NCBI RefSeq assembly: GCF_947496385.1
Contig: NZ_CANMCP010000003.1
Span: 1 to 64,000 of the forward strand
Direction of reading: 5' to 3'
Length of the DNA: 64,000 nt
Source of the DNA: an uncultured Croceicoccus sp.
GTDB lineage: Bacteria > Pseudomonadota > Alphaproteobacteria > Sphingomonadales > Sphingomonadaceae
Shown here: in pieces, positions 15,352 to 24,451 of the stretch
Numbering within the stretch: position 1 is the stretch's first letter
How the letters are laid out: each line of letters begins with the position of its first letter
Translations under genes and position numbers: made by a program
Notes under the pieces: generated by a model
The model's database searches: none
What the model saw: only the letters and a program-made list of their open reading frames with translations
Told to the model about the DNA's origin: nothing

Positions 15352-16245
15352 ATGCGCCCGTACCCGGCCTTGCAGCTTGAGCGAGATTGCACCATTTCCG
15401 TTCCCGAATTTCCGCATAACGACAACGCCGCCCTGCGCGCCGCCACCACCGGGGGGGCGCTCTGCACCATTGTCGCGATCGACGGCAGCTTCTCCCGCCG
15501 CCTCGGTGCGCAGCTTTGCGTGAGGCCCGATGGCAGCGTCGTCGGCAGCATGGCGGACGGTTGCCTTGAGGCCGCGCTCATCGATGCCGCAGCGCAGGGT
15601 GGGCCGCCGCGCGTGCTGTATTTCGGCGGGGCGGGCGATGCGATGGATCTGCGCCTGCCGTGCGGATCGCGGATCGCCATCTGCGTCGATCCGGCCCCCG
15701 ACCGCGCGATGCTGTCCCGCGCCGTCGCCCGGCTCGACGAAAGGCGGACGGCGCGGATCCCCCTGCCATGCGGTGCAGGCGATCGCGACTATATCCCCGA
15801 ATTGCGGATCGTGGCGGTCGGCACCGGGCCGGAGCTTTCCGCGTTCGAGCGACAGGCAGCGACATTCGGCGCGGCGACGGTCTCGCTCCGCCCGCATGGG
15901 GAGGACGGGGCGGGCCTCTCGCTCGGCCAGGCGCCGCAGGTTCCGCTCGATCCCTGGACGGCGGTCGTGGTGCTGTTCCACGACCATGAATGGGAGCGCG
16001 CGATCCTGCCATGGGCGCTGCGCGGGTCGGCGTTCTATGTCGGGGCGCAGGGTGGCCGTGCCGCGCGGGAGGAACGCGCGCTTTTCTTTGAAAGCTGCGG
16101 GCTGGAACCCGGCGCCATGGGCCGGATGCACGGGCCGGTGGGCCTGATTGCGCAGGCACGCGACCCGGCGGTGCTGGCGCTATCGGTGCTCGCCGAGATC
16201 GTCGCCGAATACGAACGAATCGAGAAACGCGCAGGTTCCGCGTGA
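15352..16245 (+). CDS. XdhC/PaoD-like molybdenum cofactor insertion chaperone
   Basis: A 297-residue XdhC/CoxI-family protein. The N-terminal CoxI domain has GSFSRRLGAQLCVRPDGSVVGSMADGCLE, and the C-terminal Rossmann-like XdhC domain has LRIVAVGTGPELSAFERQA. These proteins bind the molybdenum cofactor, help its sulfuration and insert it into xanthine-dehydrogenase-family enzymes. The next gene overlaps it by four bases (GTGA). The substrate enzyme is encoded just beyond on the opposite strand. By analogy with E. coli PaoD this chaperone would serve the MCD form. Confidence 0.88.
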   Translation: MRPYPALQLERDCTISVPEFPHNDNAALRAATTGGALCTIVAIDGSFSRRLGAQLCVRPDGSVVGSMADGCLEAALIDAAAQGGPPRVLYFGGAGDAMDLRLPCGSRIAICVDPAPDRAMLSRAVARLDERRTARIPLPCGAGDRDYIPELRIVAVGTGPELSAFERQAATFGAATVSLRPHGEDGAGLSLGQAPQVPLDPWTAVVVLFHDHEWERAILPWALRGSAFYVGAQGGRAAREERALFFESCGLEPGAMGRMHGPVGLIAQARDPAVLALSVLAEIVAEYERIEKRAGSA

Positions 16246-16844
16246 TCGCATCCGGGCACGTGGTCGCCGTGACGCTGGCCGCGGGATTGTCGCGGCGGTT
16301 CGGCGGGGACAAGCTGTCGGCGCAGATCATGGGGACGTGCGTGCTGGACGCGAGCATGGCCGCGCTTGACGGCTTTGCCTTTGCCGGGCGCGCGGTCGTG
16401 CTGAACCCCTCGCGGGTGGAGACGTGGGATCGGGCCGATGTGGCCGTCATCCGCAATACGGCGCCGGAACGCGGGATGGGCCATTCGCTTGCCCTCGCAG
16501 CGCAATATGCCGCCGATAGCAATGCGCGTTTCCTGCTCGTCACGCTGGGCGACATGCCGCGCATATCGCCCGAAACGATTGCCGCGCTGCTCCGCGCCGG
16601 TCCCGATCGCGGCGATGCTCTGGTCGCGGCGCGCCCGGACGAAATGCCGCCCGGCCCGCCGGCGATTTTCGGGTGCGACTGGTTCGCGCGGCTCGCCGGG
16701 GCGGAGGGCGATACGGGCGCGCGCACGCTGCTGCGCGATCCCGCCCACGCCGTCGTGACCCTGCCGCTTTCGCCCGCGGAGGCGATCGACATCGACACCC
16801 CCGCGGATCTGGCCGCTGCTACTCCCGAACGCTCGCCGGATTAG
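16242..16844 (+). CDS. MocA-type molybdopterin cytidylyltransferase
   Basis: A 200-residue NTP-transferase-fold protein with TLAAGLSRRFGGDK (residues 11-24), VLVTLGD-like LLVTLGDMP and the C-terminal DIDTPADLAA. The family transfers CMP from CTP to molybdopterin, making MCD. The GTG start overlaps the xdhC stop (GTGA), so the two are translationally coupled. Its 3' end overlaps the convergent molybdenum subunit gene by four bases. With the PaoABC-like enzyme next door, an MCD-forming role is more likely than an MGD role, which mobA at 10414 can cover. Confidence 0.85.
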   Translation: MIASGHVVAVTLAAGLSRRFGGDKLSAQIMGTCVLDASMAALDGFAFAGRAVVLNPSRVETWDRADVAVIRNTAPERGMGHSLALAAQYAADSNARFLLVTLGDMPRISPETIAALLRAGPDRGDALVAARPDEMPPGPPAIFGCDWFARLAGAEGDTGARTLLRDPAHAVVTLPLSPAEAIDIDTPADLAAATPERSPD

Positions 16845-19030
16845 GCCATTTCGGCGATAATCTTGTCCAGCGTGGCCGGATAGTCGCGCACGCGCACGCC
16901 CGTTGCATTGAAAATCGCATTGGTGATCGCCGCCGCCGCGCCGCAAATGCCAAGCTCGCCAATACCCTTCGCCTGGATGGGACTCGATTCGCCGTCGCGT
17001 TCGTCGATGAAGATCACGTCCTGCTGCGGCACGTCGAGGTTCACCGGCACGTGATATTCGGCCAGATCGCGATTGGTCAGATGCCCATCGCGAAGGTCGA
17101 ACATGAGATCTTCGTGCAGCGCAATTCCCATGCCCCAGGTCATGCCGCCGATGCATTGCGAGCGAGCGGTCTTTTCATTGAGGATGCGCCCGCAACCGAA
17201 CACGCCTAGCATCCGGCGCACGCGGGTTTCGCCGGTGACGGCATTGACCGCGACCTCCGCGAAATGCGCGCCATAGGTGGCACTCTGCACCTTTTGGGAC
17301 AGCTTCCCGCTTTCGATACGCCCCTCGACGCAGATGTCGCTGTCGAGCAGGTCGGCGAGCGGTGTCGAACGATTGCCGCAGATTGCCTGCCCGTCCTTCA
17401 GCGTGAGTTCGTCAGGCTTGCAATCCAGCCGTTCGGCGATCCTTTCGCGGATTTCCTCGCACGCGACGAAGACGGAGGAGCCGGACGACGCCGCGCCCCA
17501 CGATCCGCCCGAACCGGCCGCGGGCGGAAGGTCCGTATCGCCGAGGATCGTCGTGACCCGCTCGCTCGGCAGGCCCAGCATCTCCGCCGCAATCTGCGTC
17601 AGGATGGAATAGGTGCCGGTGCCGATGTCGGTCATGTCGGTTTCGACAATCGCGGTCCCGTCGGCCTTCAACGTGACGCGCGCCTCTGACGCCTGCAACA
17701 TGTTGATGCGGGCCGCGGTCGCCATGCCCATGCCGACGAGCCATTCGCCCTCCCGCCGGGTCGCGGGTTTTGCGGGCCGCTTGTCCCATCCGAACGCCTC
17801 GGCCCCGGTACGCAGCGCCTCTTCCATCTTGCGCGAGGTATAGGGGATGTCCTTTTCCGGGTGCATGTCCGGGATGTTGCGGATGCGCAGCTCGACCGGA
17901 TCGATGCCCGCCTCGTGGGCAAGCTCGTCCATCGCGTTTTCGAGTATCTGCATCCCGATCGCCTCACCCGGCGCACGGACGGAGCCGGCGCAGATGCGAT
18001 TGACGCGGTGGAGGTAGAGATCGAGCTTGCGACTGTCGCCGCCATACAGGAAATGCGTCGCCTGCAGCACCGGCTCGGCAAAGCTTTCCTCCGGCAGGTT
18101 CGACACCCACGCCTCATGACCGAGGCCCGACAGCTTGCCATCCTTGTCGGCGGCGAGCCGCACGCGCTGCTTCGATTCCGAACGGCGCATGACGTTTTCG
18201 AACACCTGCTGCCGCGTCAATGCGACGCAAACCGGACGGTTCAGCGCCTTGGCCGCGATGGCGGCGGCGACCGCCTCCGGCGCGATGCCCAGCTTCGATC
18301 CGAAACCGCCACCGACATAGGGTGACAGAATGCGCACCTTGGCCGGATCGATGCCGATCGCGTCGGCAATCTCGTTCCGGTTGTATTTCAGCATCTGGTA
18401 ACTGCCGCGCAGGATCAGGTTCCCGTCCTGCCATTCCGCGACGGAGCAATGCGGCTCCATCGCCGCGCTGTTGTGGCCGGGCGTGGTATAGGTCACGTCG
18501 ATGCTGTGCGCGGCATCCGCCATCGCGGCGGACAGATCGCCCTGGTCCACCGCCTCGTCCGGCTGGGCTTCGGGCGGGGAGGATGCGGGGTCGAAAACGC
18601 CGTCGTCATCCGCGTCGAGCCGGAGCTGAATCCGGGTCGCACCATCACGGGCCGCCTCGAACGTCTCTGCGACGACGAGCGCGACCGCCTGCCCGAAATA
18701 GTCGATGTCGGTGCCCTGTACCGGCGCCTCGTTCGCGCCGCCCTGTGCCGGATTGCGCAGGAAACGCTCATCCGAATACACGCCCAGAATGCCTTCGATA
18801 TCCGCCACCGACGTTTCGTTCACATGGGCGAGCCGGCCCGACGGCACGGTCGCGCGCACCAGCACGCCAAACGCCGTGCCGGGCAGGTTGTATTCATGGG
18901 CATAGGTCGCGGTGCCGCTGACCTTCAACTTGCCTTCGGGCCGGTCCATCGGCGTGCCGATGACGCCCTGCGCCGCCTCGTCGAGGATATTGCGCCGGTC
19001 GGGCCGGTCCATCGTTCTGGTCTCGGTCAT
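16841..19030 (-). CDS. Molybdopterin-binding subunit of a PaoABC-like aldehyde dehydrogenase
   Basis: A 729-residue large subunit of the xanthine dehydrogenase family. It carries the short N-terminal a/b hammerhead domain (KVSGTATYAHEYNLPGTAFGVLVRA) and the molybdenum domain with YVGGGFGSKLG, SVRAPGEAIGMQ, TDIGTGTYSILTQIAAEMLG and GIGELGICGAAAAITNAI; the Glu of the last motif is the expected catalytic base. It oxidises aldehydes or related compounds with water as oxygen donor. It is the third gene of a small-medium-large subunit operon with ATGA overlaps. Subunit order and cofactor genes match E. coli PaoABC. Confidence 0.9.
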   Translation of the reverse strand: MTETRTMDRPDRRNILDEAAQGVIGTPMDRPEGKLKVSGTATYAHEYNLPGTAFGVLVRATVPSGRLAHVNETSVADIEGILGVYSDERFLRNPAQGGANEAPVQGTDIDYFGQAVALVVAETFEAARDGATRIQLRLDADDDGVFDPASSPPEAQPDEAVDQGDLSAAMADAAHSIDVTYTTPGHNSAAMEPHCSVAEWQDGNLILRGSYQMLKYNRNEIADAIGIDPAKVRILSPYVGGGFGSKLGIAPEAVAAAIAAKALNRPVCVALTRQQVFENVMRRSESKQRVRLAADKDGKLSGLGHEAWVSNLPEESFAEPVLQATHFLYGGDSRKLDLYLHRVNRICAGSVRAPGEAIGMQILENAMDELAHEAGIDPVELRIRNIPDMHPEKDIPYTSRKMEEALRTGAEAFGWDKRPAKPATRREGEWLVGMGMATAARINMLQASEARVTLKADGTAIVETDMTDIGTGTYSILTQIAAEMLGLPSERVTTILGDTDLPPAAGSGGSWGAASSGSSVFVACEEIRERIAERLDCKPDELTLKDGQAICGNRSTPLADLLDSDICVEGRIESGKLSQKVQSATYGAHFAEVAVNAVTGETRVRRMLGVFGCGRILNEKTARSQCIGGMTWGMGIALHEDLMFDLRDGHLTNRDLAEYHVPVNLDVPQQDVIFIDERDGESSPIQAKGIGELGICGAAAAITNAIFNATGVRVRDYPATLDKIIAEMA

Positions 19031-20025
19031 GCCGGTTCTCCTGCGGCGTTAAGCCCTGTCGCATCGGCGAGCGTCGCGATCAGCATGCGACGGGCGAGCG
19101 GTATCTTGAAATCATTGCCGCCAAAGCCCTTTGCCTCGGCGAGCAGCGTGTCGGCGGCTTTTTCGAACAGCGCCTTTGACGGTTCCTCACCGACGAGCAG
19201 CTGCTCCAAGCGCGGATCGTGCCATGGCCGGGTGCCGAGCGAGCCGAACGCGAGATCGGCACGGGCGATCTTGCCGTCCGAGACCTCGACCACGGAGGCG
19301 AGCGACACCAGCGCAAAGGCGTAGGACGCCCGGTCGCGCGCCTTGCGATAGCCGTGCTTTCCGCCCACCGGTTTCGGCAGGAGGACGGCAGTAATGAGCT
19401 CGCCCTCGTCCAGTTCGTTGTCGCGTTCGGGCGTGTCGCCTGGCAGGCGATGAAACTGCCGCACGGGCAGGAGGCGCGTGCCCCCGTCGGCGGCCTGTAT
19501 CTCCACCGTCGCGTCCAATGCATACATCGCCACCGCCATGTCGCCGGGATAGGTCGCGATGCAATGCTCGCTCGTGCCCAGAACGGCCATGTTGCGGTTT
19601 TGCCCGCCACGCGCGCCGCAACCGGTGCCCGGCTCGCGCTTGTTGCACGGCATCGCCGTGTCGTAGAAATAGCTGCACCGCGTACGCTGACACAAATTGC
19701 CGCCGGTGGTGGCGCGGTTGCGCAACTGGCCGCTCGCCCCGGCAAGGATCGCGCGGGCGAGCACGGGATAATCGCGCAGGATGCGCGCATCCGCCGCACA
19801 ATCGGAGTTGCGGACCAGCGCGCCGATGCGCAGGCCGCCCTCGTCTGTCTCGTCAATCGTGTCGAGCCCGATGCGGTTGATGTCGGCCAGATCCTGCGGC
19901 GTCTCGATCTGCAGCTTCATGAGGTCGAGCAGGTTGGTGCCCCCCGCGATGAAGCGCGATCCGCCCGCGCCGGCCTGCCGCGCGTCGGTGACGGTGTCGC
20001 AGCGTTGATATTCGAACGGCCTCAT
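19027..20025 (-). CDS. FAD-binding subunit with an extra 4Fe-4S motif (PaoB-like)
   Basis: A 332-residue medium subunit of the molybdenum hydroxylase. FAD-domain motifs are FIAGGTNLLDLMK (residues 25-37) and ASGQLRNRATTGGNL (97-111). Four cysteines at 112, 117, 127 and 136 (LCQRTRCSYF, PCNKREPGTGC) form the insertion that carries an additional 4Fe-4S cluster in PaoB-type subunits and in 4-hydroxybenzoyl-CoA reductase. The ATG at 20025 overlaps the small-subunit stop (ATGA), and the stop overlaps the large subunit the same way. Confidence 0.9.
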   Translation of the reverse strand: MRPFEYQRCDTVTDARQAGAGGSRFIAGGTNLLDLMKLQIETPQDLADINRIGLDTIDETDEGGLRIGALVRNSDCAADARILRDYPVLARAILAGASGQLRNRATTGGNLCQRTRCSYFYDTAMPCNKREPGTGCGARGGQNRNMAVLGTSEHCIATYPGDMAVAMYALDATVEIQAADGGTRLLPVRQFHRLPGDTPERDNELDEGELITAVLLPKPVGGKHGYRKARDRASYAFALVSLASVVEVSDGKIARADLAFGSLGTRPWHDPRLEQLLVGEEPSKALFEKAADTLLAEAKGFGGNDFKIPLARRMLIATLADATGLNAAGEPA

Positions 20026-20549
20026 GCCGATGCTCCCTGTTTTTCGTGCGCGATCTCGCGGATGGCATCGACGATGTTGGAATAGGCGGAGCAGCGACAG
20101 ATATTGCCGCTCATCCGCTCCGAAATCTCCTCGTCCGACAATTGGGAGAGGTCGATGGCGCCATCCATCTCCTCGCTGACGAAGCTGGGCCAGCCGGCCT
20201 CCGCCTCGTCCAGCATGGCGCGCGCGGAACAGATCTGACCCGGCGTGCAATAGCCGCATTGATAGCCGTCGTGCCGCACGAACGCCTGTTGCAGGGGATC
20301 GAGATCGTCGGCCATGCCGATCCCCTCGATCGTGGTGACGGCATCGCCGTCATGCATGCAGGCCAGCGTCAGGCAGCTGTTCACGCGCCGCCCGTTCACG
20401 ATGACGGTGCACGCGCCGCATTGCCCGTGGTCGCACCCTTTCTTCGCCCCGGGAAGCCCCAGATGATTGCGCAGCGCGTCGAGCAGTGTGACACGCGGAT
20501 CGGCGTCGAGCGCGCGATCCTGTCCGTTGATGATAAGCTTGGTTTTCAC
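20022..20549 (-). CDS. 2Fe-2S subunit of the PaoABC-like dehydrogenase
   Basis: A 175-residue two-cluster ferredoxin-like subunit. The plant-type cluster motif is CDHGQCGACTVIVNG and the second cluster uses CGYCTPGQ and NICRCSAY. It passes electrons from the molybdenum site to FAD. I chose the GTG at 20549 (GGGAG nine bases upstream) over an ATG at 20585 that has no ribosome binding site. Either way there is no twin-arginine signal peptide, unlike periplasmic PaoA of E. coli, so this enzyme is probably cytoplasmic. It is the first gene of the three-subunit operon. Confidence 0.88.
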   Translation of the reverse strand: MKTKLIINGQDRALDADPRVTLLDALRNHLGLPGAKKGCDHGQCGACTVIVNGRRVNSCLTLACMHDGDAVTTIEGIGMADDLDPLQQAFVRHDGYQCGYCTPGQICSARAMLDEAEAGWPSFVSEEMDGAIDLSQLSDEEISERMSGNICRCSAYSNIVDAIREIAHEKQGASA

Positions 20550-20729
20550 GTTCGATGGCTCCCGGTTCCTGCCCGTTAAGCGCATGAACGGTCATAGTGT
20601 TCCGTATTGGTTAATATGGCGGCCGCCCTGTGCATGACGCGCGGCGCATGGCGTCACGGGGTGTCTTGGCGTTGTCATCGGGAGCGACTAGGGGCGGCGA
20701 CAAACGACGGTTTTGCAGAGGTTATCAAA

Positions 20730-22049
20730 ATGGGTTCGGTCAATCGGCGCGGTTTCCTGCGCAACACTTCCGGCGCGTTCGGCGCATTGCTGGCCACCGG
20801 ATGCATGGCCGGGCGCACGGGGTTGAATCCCGCCCCGGCGGCACAGCTTTACGGCCCGCTCGTCCCCGATCCGGCCGGGTTGATGGACCTGCCGGAGGGG
20901 TTTTCCTACCGTGTCATTTCCCGGCTGGGCGATGCGATGGACGACGGCGCCCGCGTGCCCGACCGCGCCGATGGCATGGGCAGCTTCCTGCTCGCCGACG
21001 GGCGCATCGCCCTCGTCCGCAATCACGAGCTTCAGCCGCATAACGATGCCGCAGGCGATTTTGCGAGCCGTTACGACCATATCGGCGGCGCTGCGCTGCC
21101 CGGCGGGACGACGACGCTGGTGCTCGACCCCGAAACGCTCGCGGTGGAGCGGCAATATCGCTCGCTCGCCGGCACGATCCGCAATTGCGCGGGCGGCACG
21201 ACGCCCTGGGGCAGCTGGCTGACGTGCGAGGAGAACACCTCACGCGCCGGCGAAGGGTCGGGCGGCCGGGTGCTGTCGCGCGATCACGGCTATGTCTTCG
21301 AGGTGCCCGCCGCGCATGAAGGGCTGGTCGATCCGGTCCCGCTGACCGCGATGGGCCGTTTCAATCACGAGGCGGCGATCGTCGATCCGGCCACGGGCAT
21401 GGTCTATCTCACCGAGGATCGCGACGATTCGCTGCTCTATCGCTTTACCCCCGCCACGCCGGGGCGGCTCGCCGATGGCGGACGGTTGCAGGCGCTGGCG
21501 CTGATGTCCGGGCCGCAGGACAGCCGCAACTGGACCGAAATTCTGATGCCGCCGGGCAGCGAATGGCGCGTCCGGTGGATCAATCTCGACAATGTGGAGG
21601 CGCCCGAGGACGATCTGCGCACCCGCGGCGCGGCGCTTGGCGCGACGATTTTCGCGCGCGGCGAGGGCATCCACATGGGCGATGGGGAGATGTTCTTCTG
21701 CTGCACCTCCGGCGGGGCGAAGCAGCTCGGGCAGATCTTCCGCCTCGATCCGCGCAGCGACCGGCTGCAGCTGTTCTTCGAATCGAGCGATATCGAACAG
21801 TTCAACTATGGCGACAATCTCACCGTGGCGCCGAACGGCCATCTCATCGTGTGCGAGGATGCCTATACCGAGGTGGTCGACAACCATCTGCGCGGGATCA
21901 CGCCGGACGGGCGACCCTATGCGCTGGGACGGCTGCGGATTCAGACCGAGCCTGCGGGCGCATGCTTTTCGCCCGATGGACGCACCCTGTTCGTCAATGC
22001 CTACAGCCCGGCAATGACGCTGGCGATACAGGGGCCGTGGGTCGCCTGA
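20730..22049 (+). CDS. PhoX-like (DUF839) Tat-exported protein
   Basis: A 439-residue protein of the DUF839/PhoX family, which includes calcium-dependent alkaline phosphatases. The N-terminus MGSVNRRGFLRNTSGAFGA is a twin-arginine signal, and LLATGC near residue 28 resembles a lipobox, so it may be a Tat-exported lipoprotein. Beta-propeller motifs include RNHELQPHNDAAG, GGTTPWGSWLTCEENTS, FNHEAAIVDPATGMVYLTEDRDDSLLYRF and FSPDGRTLFVNAYSP. The catalytic state is not certain, as many DUF839 proteins are not proven phosphatases. ATG 20730 was chosen for the Tat signal. It is divergent from the molybdenum enzyme operon. Confidence 0.85.
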   Translation: MGSVNRRGFLRNTSGAFGALLATGCMAGRTGLNPAPAAQLYGPLVPDPAGLMDLPEGFSYRVISRLGDAMDDGARVPDRADGMGSFLLADGRIALVRNHELQPHNDAAGDFASRYDHIGGAALPGGTTTLVLDPETLAVERQYRSLAGTIRNCAGGTTPWGSWLTCEENTSRAGEGSGGRVLSRDHGYVFEVPAAHEGLVDPVPLTAMGRFNHEAAIVDPATGMVYLTEDRDDSLLYRFTPATPGRLADGGRLQALALMSGPQDSRNWTEILMPPGSEWRVRWINLDNVEAPEDDLRTRGAALGATIFARGEGIHMGDGEMFFCCTSGGAKQLGQIFRLDPRSDRLQLFFESSDIEQFNYGDNLTVAPNGHLIVCEDAYTEVVDNHLRGITPDGRPYALGRLRIQTEPAGACFSPDGRTLFVNAYSPAMTLAIQGPWVA

Positions 22050-22120
22050 GCGTGCGAGCCTGATCCCACCGGAAATCGTTCGAACCCGTTTGCGGGGCTT
22101 GCGAAGGCTCGCGTGAAATC

Positions 22121-22138
22121 GTAATGATACAACATTAC
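22121..22138 (+). promoter_or_regulatory. Candidate Zur box
   Basis: The 18-base element has perfect outer arms GTAATG and CATTAC around a six-base AT-rich centre (ATACAA). This resembles proteobacterial Zur sites of the form GNAATGTTATAACATTNC. It lies 43 bases upstream of the TonB receptor start at 22181, within the likely promoter. The in-frame ATG at 22124 is inside this element, which argues against that start. Confidence 0.65.
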
Positions 22139-22180
22139 ATTTTACGCTTCGACATTTCCGTAGAGGGATTCCCCATTCTC

Positions 22181-24385
22181 ATGCCTATCTCGCGCACCCC
22201 GCGCTTCCTTGCTGCTGCCTCGCTCCTTGCCCTGTGCACGCCGGTTCTGGCGCAGGAAACGGCGCAAATGCCGCCCCCCGCCCCGTCCGCCAACACCGCC
22301 GCCGATGATTACGACATGGAGATCATCGTGTCGGTCGACGGGCTGCGCACGCTCGACGTGCTGTCGGCGCAATCGGTGGTGGAGGATGCCGAACTCCTGC
22401 GGAACATGAGCGGGCAGATCGGCGACGTGCTCGCGCGGCAGCCCGGCGTTTCGGCGACATCCTTCGCGCCGGGCGCCTCCCGCCCCGTGCTGCGCGGCTT
22501 TACCGGGTCGCGCGTCGCGGTGCTGACCGATGGGCTGGGCGCGCTCGACCTGTCGGCGAACTCCGCCGACCACGGCGTGGCGATCGACCCGCTCACCGCC
22601 GAACGGATCGAGGTTCTGCGCGGTCCCGCCGTGCTGCTCTACGGCAGCCAGGCGATCGGCGGCGCGGTCAATGTGGTCGACCGCCGCATTCCGCGCCGCA
22701 TGCCGACCGGCGGCTTCGATCTTCAGGCGACCGGCACGCTCGGCTCCAATGCGGACGAACGGCGCGGCGGTGCGGCGGCGGATCTGGCCCTGTCGGAGCG
22801 CATCGTGCTCCACGTCGATGGCAGCTATGGCGAGACCGACGATTTCGAGGCCGGCGGTTACGTGCTCAGCTCCCGGCTCCGCGCGGAGCAGTCCGCGATT
22901 GCGGCCGAGGAGCGCGCAGAAGGCCATCTGGACGAGGCCGAGGAAGCGCTCGCACTCGCCAATCGCCGGGGCCGCGTGCCCGACAGCGCGAGCCGGCAAT
23001 ACACGCTGGGCGGCGGGCTGTCCGTCATCACCGACACAGGCTCGCTCGGCTTCTCGGTCGGATTGTTCGACAGCCGCTATGGCGTGCCCGAACGCCCCGG
23101 CGCGGAACACGCCCATGGCGAGGAGGAGGACGGCCACGACGAGGCGCATGACGAAGATCACGGCGACGAGCACGGCCATGGCGAGGACGGGGTGAGCATC
23201 GACCTGCGGCAGTGGCGCGGCGACGTCCGGGCCGAGGTCGACACCGGCGGCGGCGTGCTCGACCGTATTCGTGTCCGCGCCGGCTATGCCGATTACGAGC
23301 ATACCGAATTCGAAGGTGCCGAAGTCGGCACGCGCTTTTTCTCCCAGGCGTTCGAAGGGCGGCTCGACCTCGTGCAGGCGCAGCGCGGACGGTGGAGCGG
23401 CGTGACCGGCGCGCAGGCCTACACCCGCGATTTCGACGCGATCGGGGCCGAGGCTTTCGTCCCCGCCAGCCGCAGCGACCAGTTCGGCATCTTCACGCTC
23501 CAGGAATTCGATTTCGCCCCTTGGGAGCTGGACCTCGCAGGTCGCTACGAACGCAGCAGCGTATCCTCGAACCCGGTGGTGACCGCGCTGGAAAGCGACG
23601 CGACGATGGCGGTGGACCGCAATTTCGACGCGGTGTCGGGCGCGGCGACGATTTCGCGCCGGCTGTCGCCCGGCCTGCGCGCCGGGATCACCGGATCGCG
23701 CGCCGAACGTGCGCCCAGTTCCGAAGAGCTGTTTTCCAATGGTGCGCATATCGCGACGCAATCCTACGAACTCGGCAATCCCGATTTCGGGACGGAGAGC
23801 GCATGGGGTCTCGAAGGGTGGATCGATGGCGATCTCGGCCCGGCCCACGTCCATTTCGCGGCCTATGGCCAATGGTTCGACGATTTCATCTATGCGAGCG
23901 ACACCGGGCGGGAGATCGATGGCCTGCCGCTCTTCGCCTATACGCAGGGGGACGCGCGGTGGCTCGGCCTCGAAGGGCAGATCGCGGCGCCCTTCGTGGT
24001 GCGCGACGGTTTCACGCTGAGCGGCGATCTCGTGTTCGATTACATCGACGCGCAGCTGGCGGACGGCACGCCGCTGCCGCGCATTCCGCCGCTGCGCATC
24101 CTGCCGGGGATCGAGGCGCAGGCCGGCCCGTTTTCCATGCGCGCGGAGGTCGAGCACGCCTTTGCGCAGGATGACGTCGCCGGGTTCGAAACGCCGACCG
24201 AGGATTACACGCTCGTCAACCTGTCGGCCGGATGGCAGCCGTTCGGGGCGGACAACGATACGCAATTGATCGTGTCGGCGAACAACCTTTTCGACGTGAC
24301 CGCCCGCCGTCATGCCAGCCTGACCAAGGATTTCGTGCCCATGCCGGGCCGCGACATCCGTGTAGCAATTCGTTTCTCGATCTAG
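22181..24385 (+). CDS. ZnuD-like TonB-dependent zinc receptor
   Basis: A 734-residue TonB-dependent outer-membrane receptor. The signal peptide spans residues 1-24 (VLA before Gln), followed by a plug with VLRGFTGSRVAVLTDGLGALD and RIEVLRGPAVLLYGSQAIGGAVNV, then a barrel ending in RVAIRFSI. A long surface loop at about residues 308-337 is packed with His, Asp and Glu (HAHGEEEDGHDEAHDEDHGD), as in ZnuD-type zinc receptors. A candidate Zur box lies just upstream. I infer zinc uptake under zinc shortage. The start at 22181 fits the signal peptide. A perfect palindrome follows the stop. Confidence 0.92.
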   Translation: MPISRTPRFLAAASLLALCTPVLAQETAQMPPPAPSANTAADDYDMEIIVSVDGLRTLDVLSAQSVVEDAELLRNMSGQIGDVLARQPGVSATSFAPGASRPVLRGFTGSRVAVLTDGLGALDLSANSADHGVAIDPLTAERIEVLRGPAVLLYGSQAIGGAVNVVDRRIPRRMPTGGFDLQATGTLGSNADERRGGAAADLALSERIVLHVDGSYGETDDFEAGGYVLSSRLRAEQSAIAAEERAEGHLDEAEEALALANRRGRVPDSASRQYTLGGGLSVITDTGSLGFSVGLFDSRYGVPERPGAEHAHGEEEDGHDEAHDEDHGDEHGHGEDGVSIDLRQWRGDVRAEVDTGGGVLDRIRVRAGYADYEHTEFEGAEVGTRFFSQAFEGRLDLVQAQRGRWSGVTGAQAYTRDFDAIGAEAFVPASRSDQFGIFTLQEFDFAPWELDLAGRYERSSVSSNPVVTALESDATMAVDRNFDAVSGAATISRRLSPGLRAGITGSRAERAPSSEELFSNGAHIATQSYELGNPDFGTESAWGLEGWIDGDLGPAHVHFAAYGQWFDDFIYASDTGREIDGLPLFAYTQGDARWLGLEGQIAAPFVVRDGFTLSGDLVFDYIDAQLADGTPLPRIPPLRILPGIEAQAGPFSMRAEVEHAFAQDDVAGFETPTEDYTLVNLSAGWQPFGADNDTQLIVSANNLFDVTARRHASLTKDFVPMPGRDIRVAIRFSI

Positions 24386-24407
24386 CTTGCACCTTGGCCC
24401 TGCCGCT

Positions 24408-24433
24408 CCTTCCTGCCATGCATGGCAGGAAGG
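24408..24433. repeat. 26-base perfect palindrome
   Basis: CCTTCCTGCCATG is followed at once by its exact reverse complement, giving a 26-base perfect palindrome. It begins 23 bases after the zinc receptor stop and ends 18 bases before the nhaA start. It could form a strong hairpin, acting as a terminator without a T-run or covering the nhaA leader, or bind a dimeric protein. Confidence 0.6.
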
Positions 24434-24451
24434 CAGACAGGCAGGACATTC

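Noticed and set aside
22124-22180. Upstream ATG start for the zinc receptor
   Set aside because: This ATG lies inside the Zur-like element, and the signal peptide begins at 22181.
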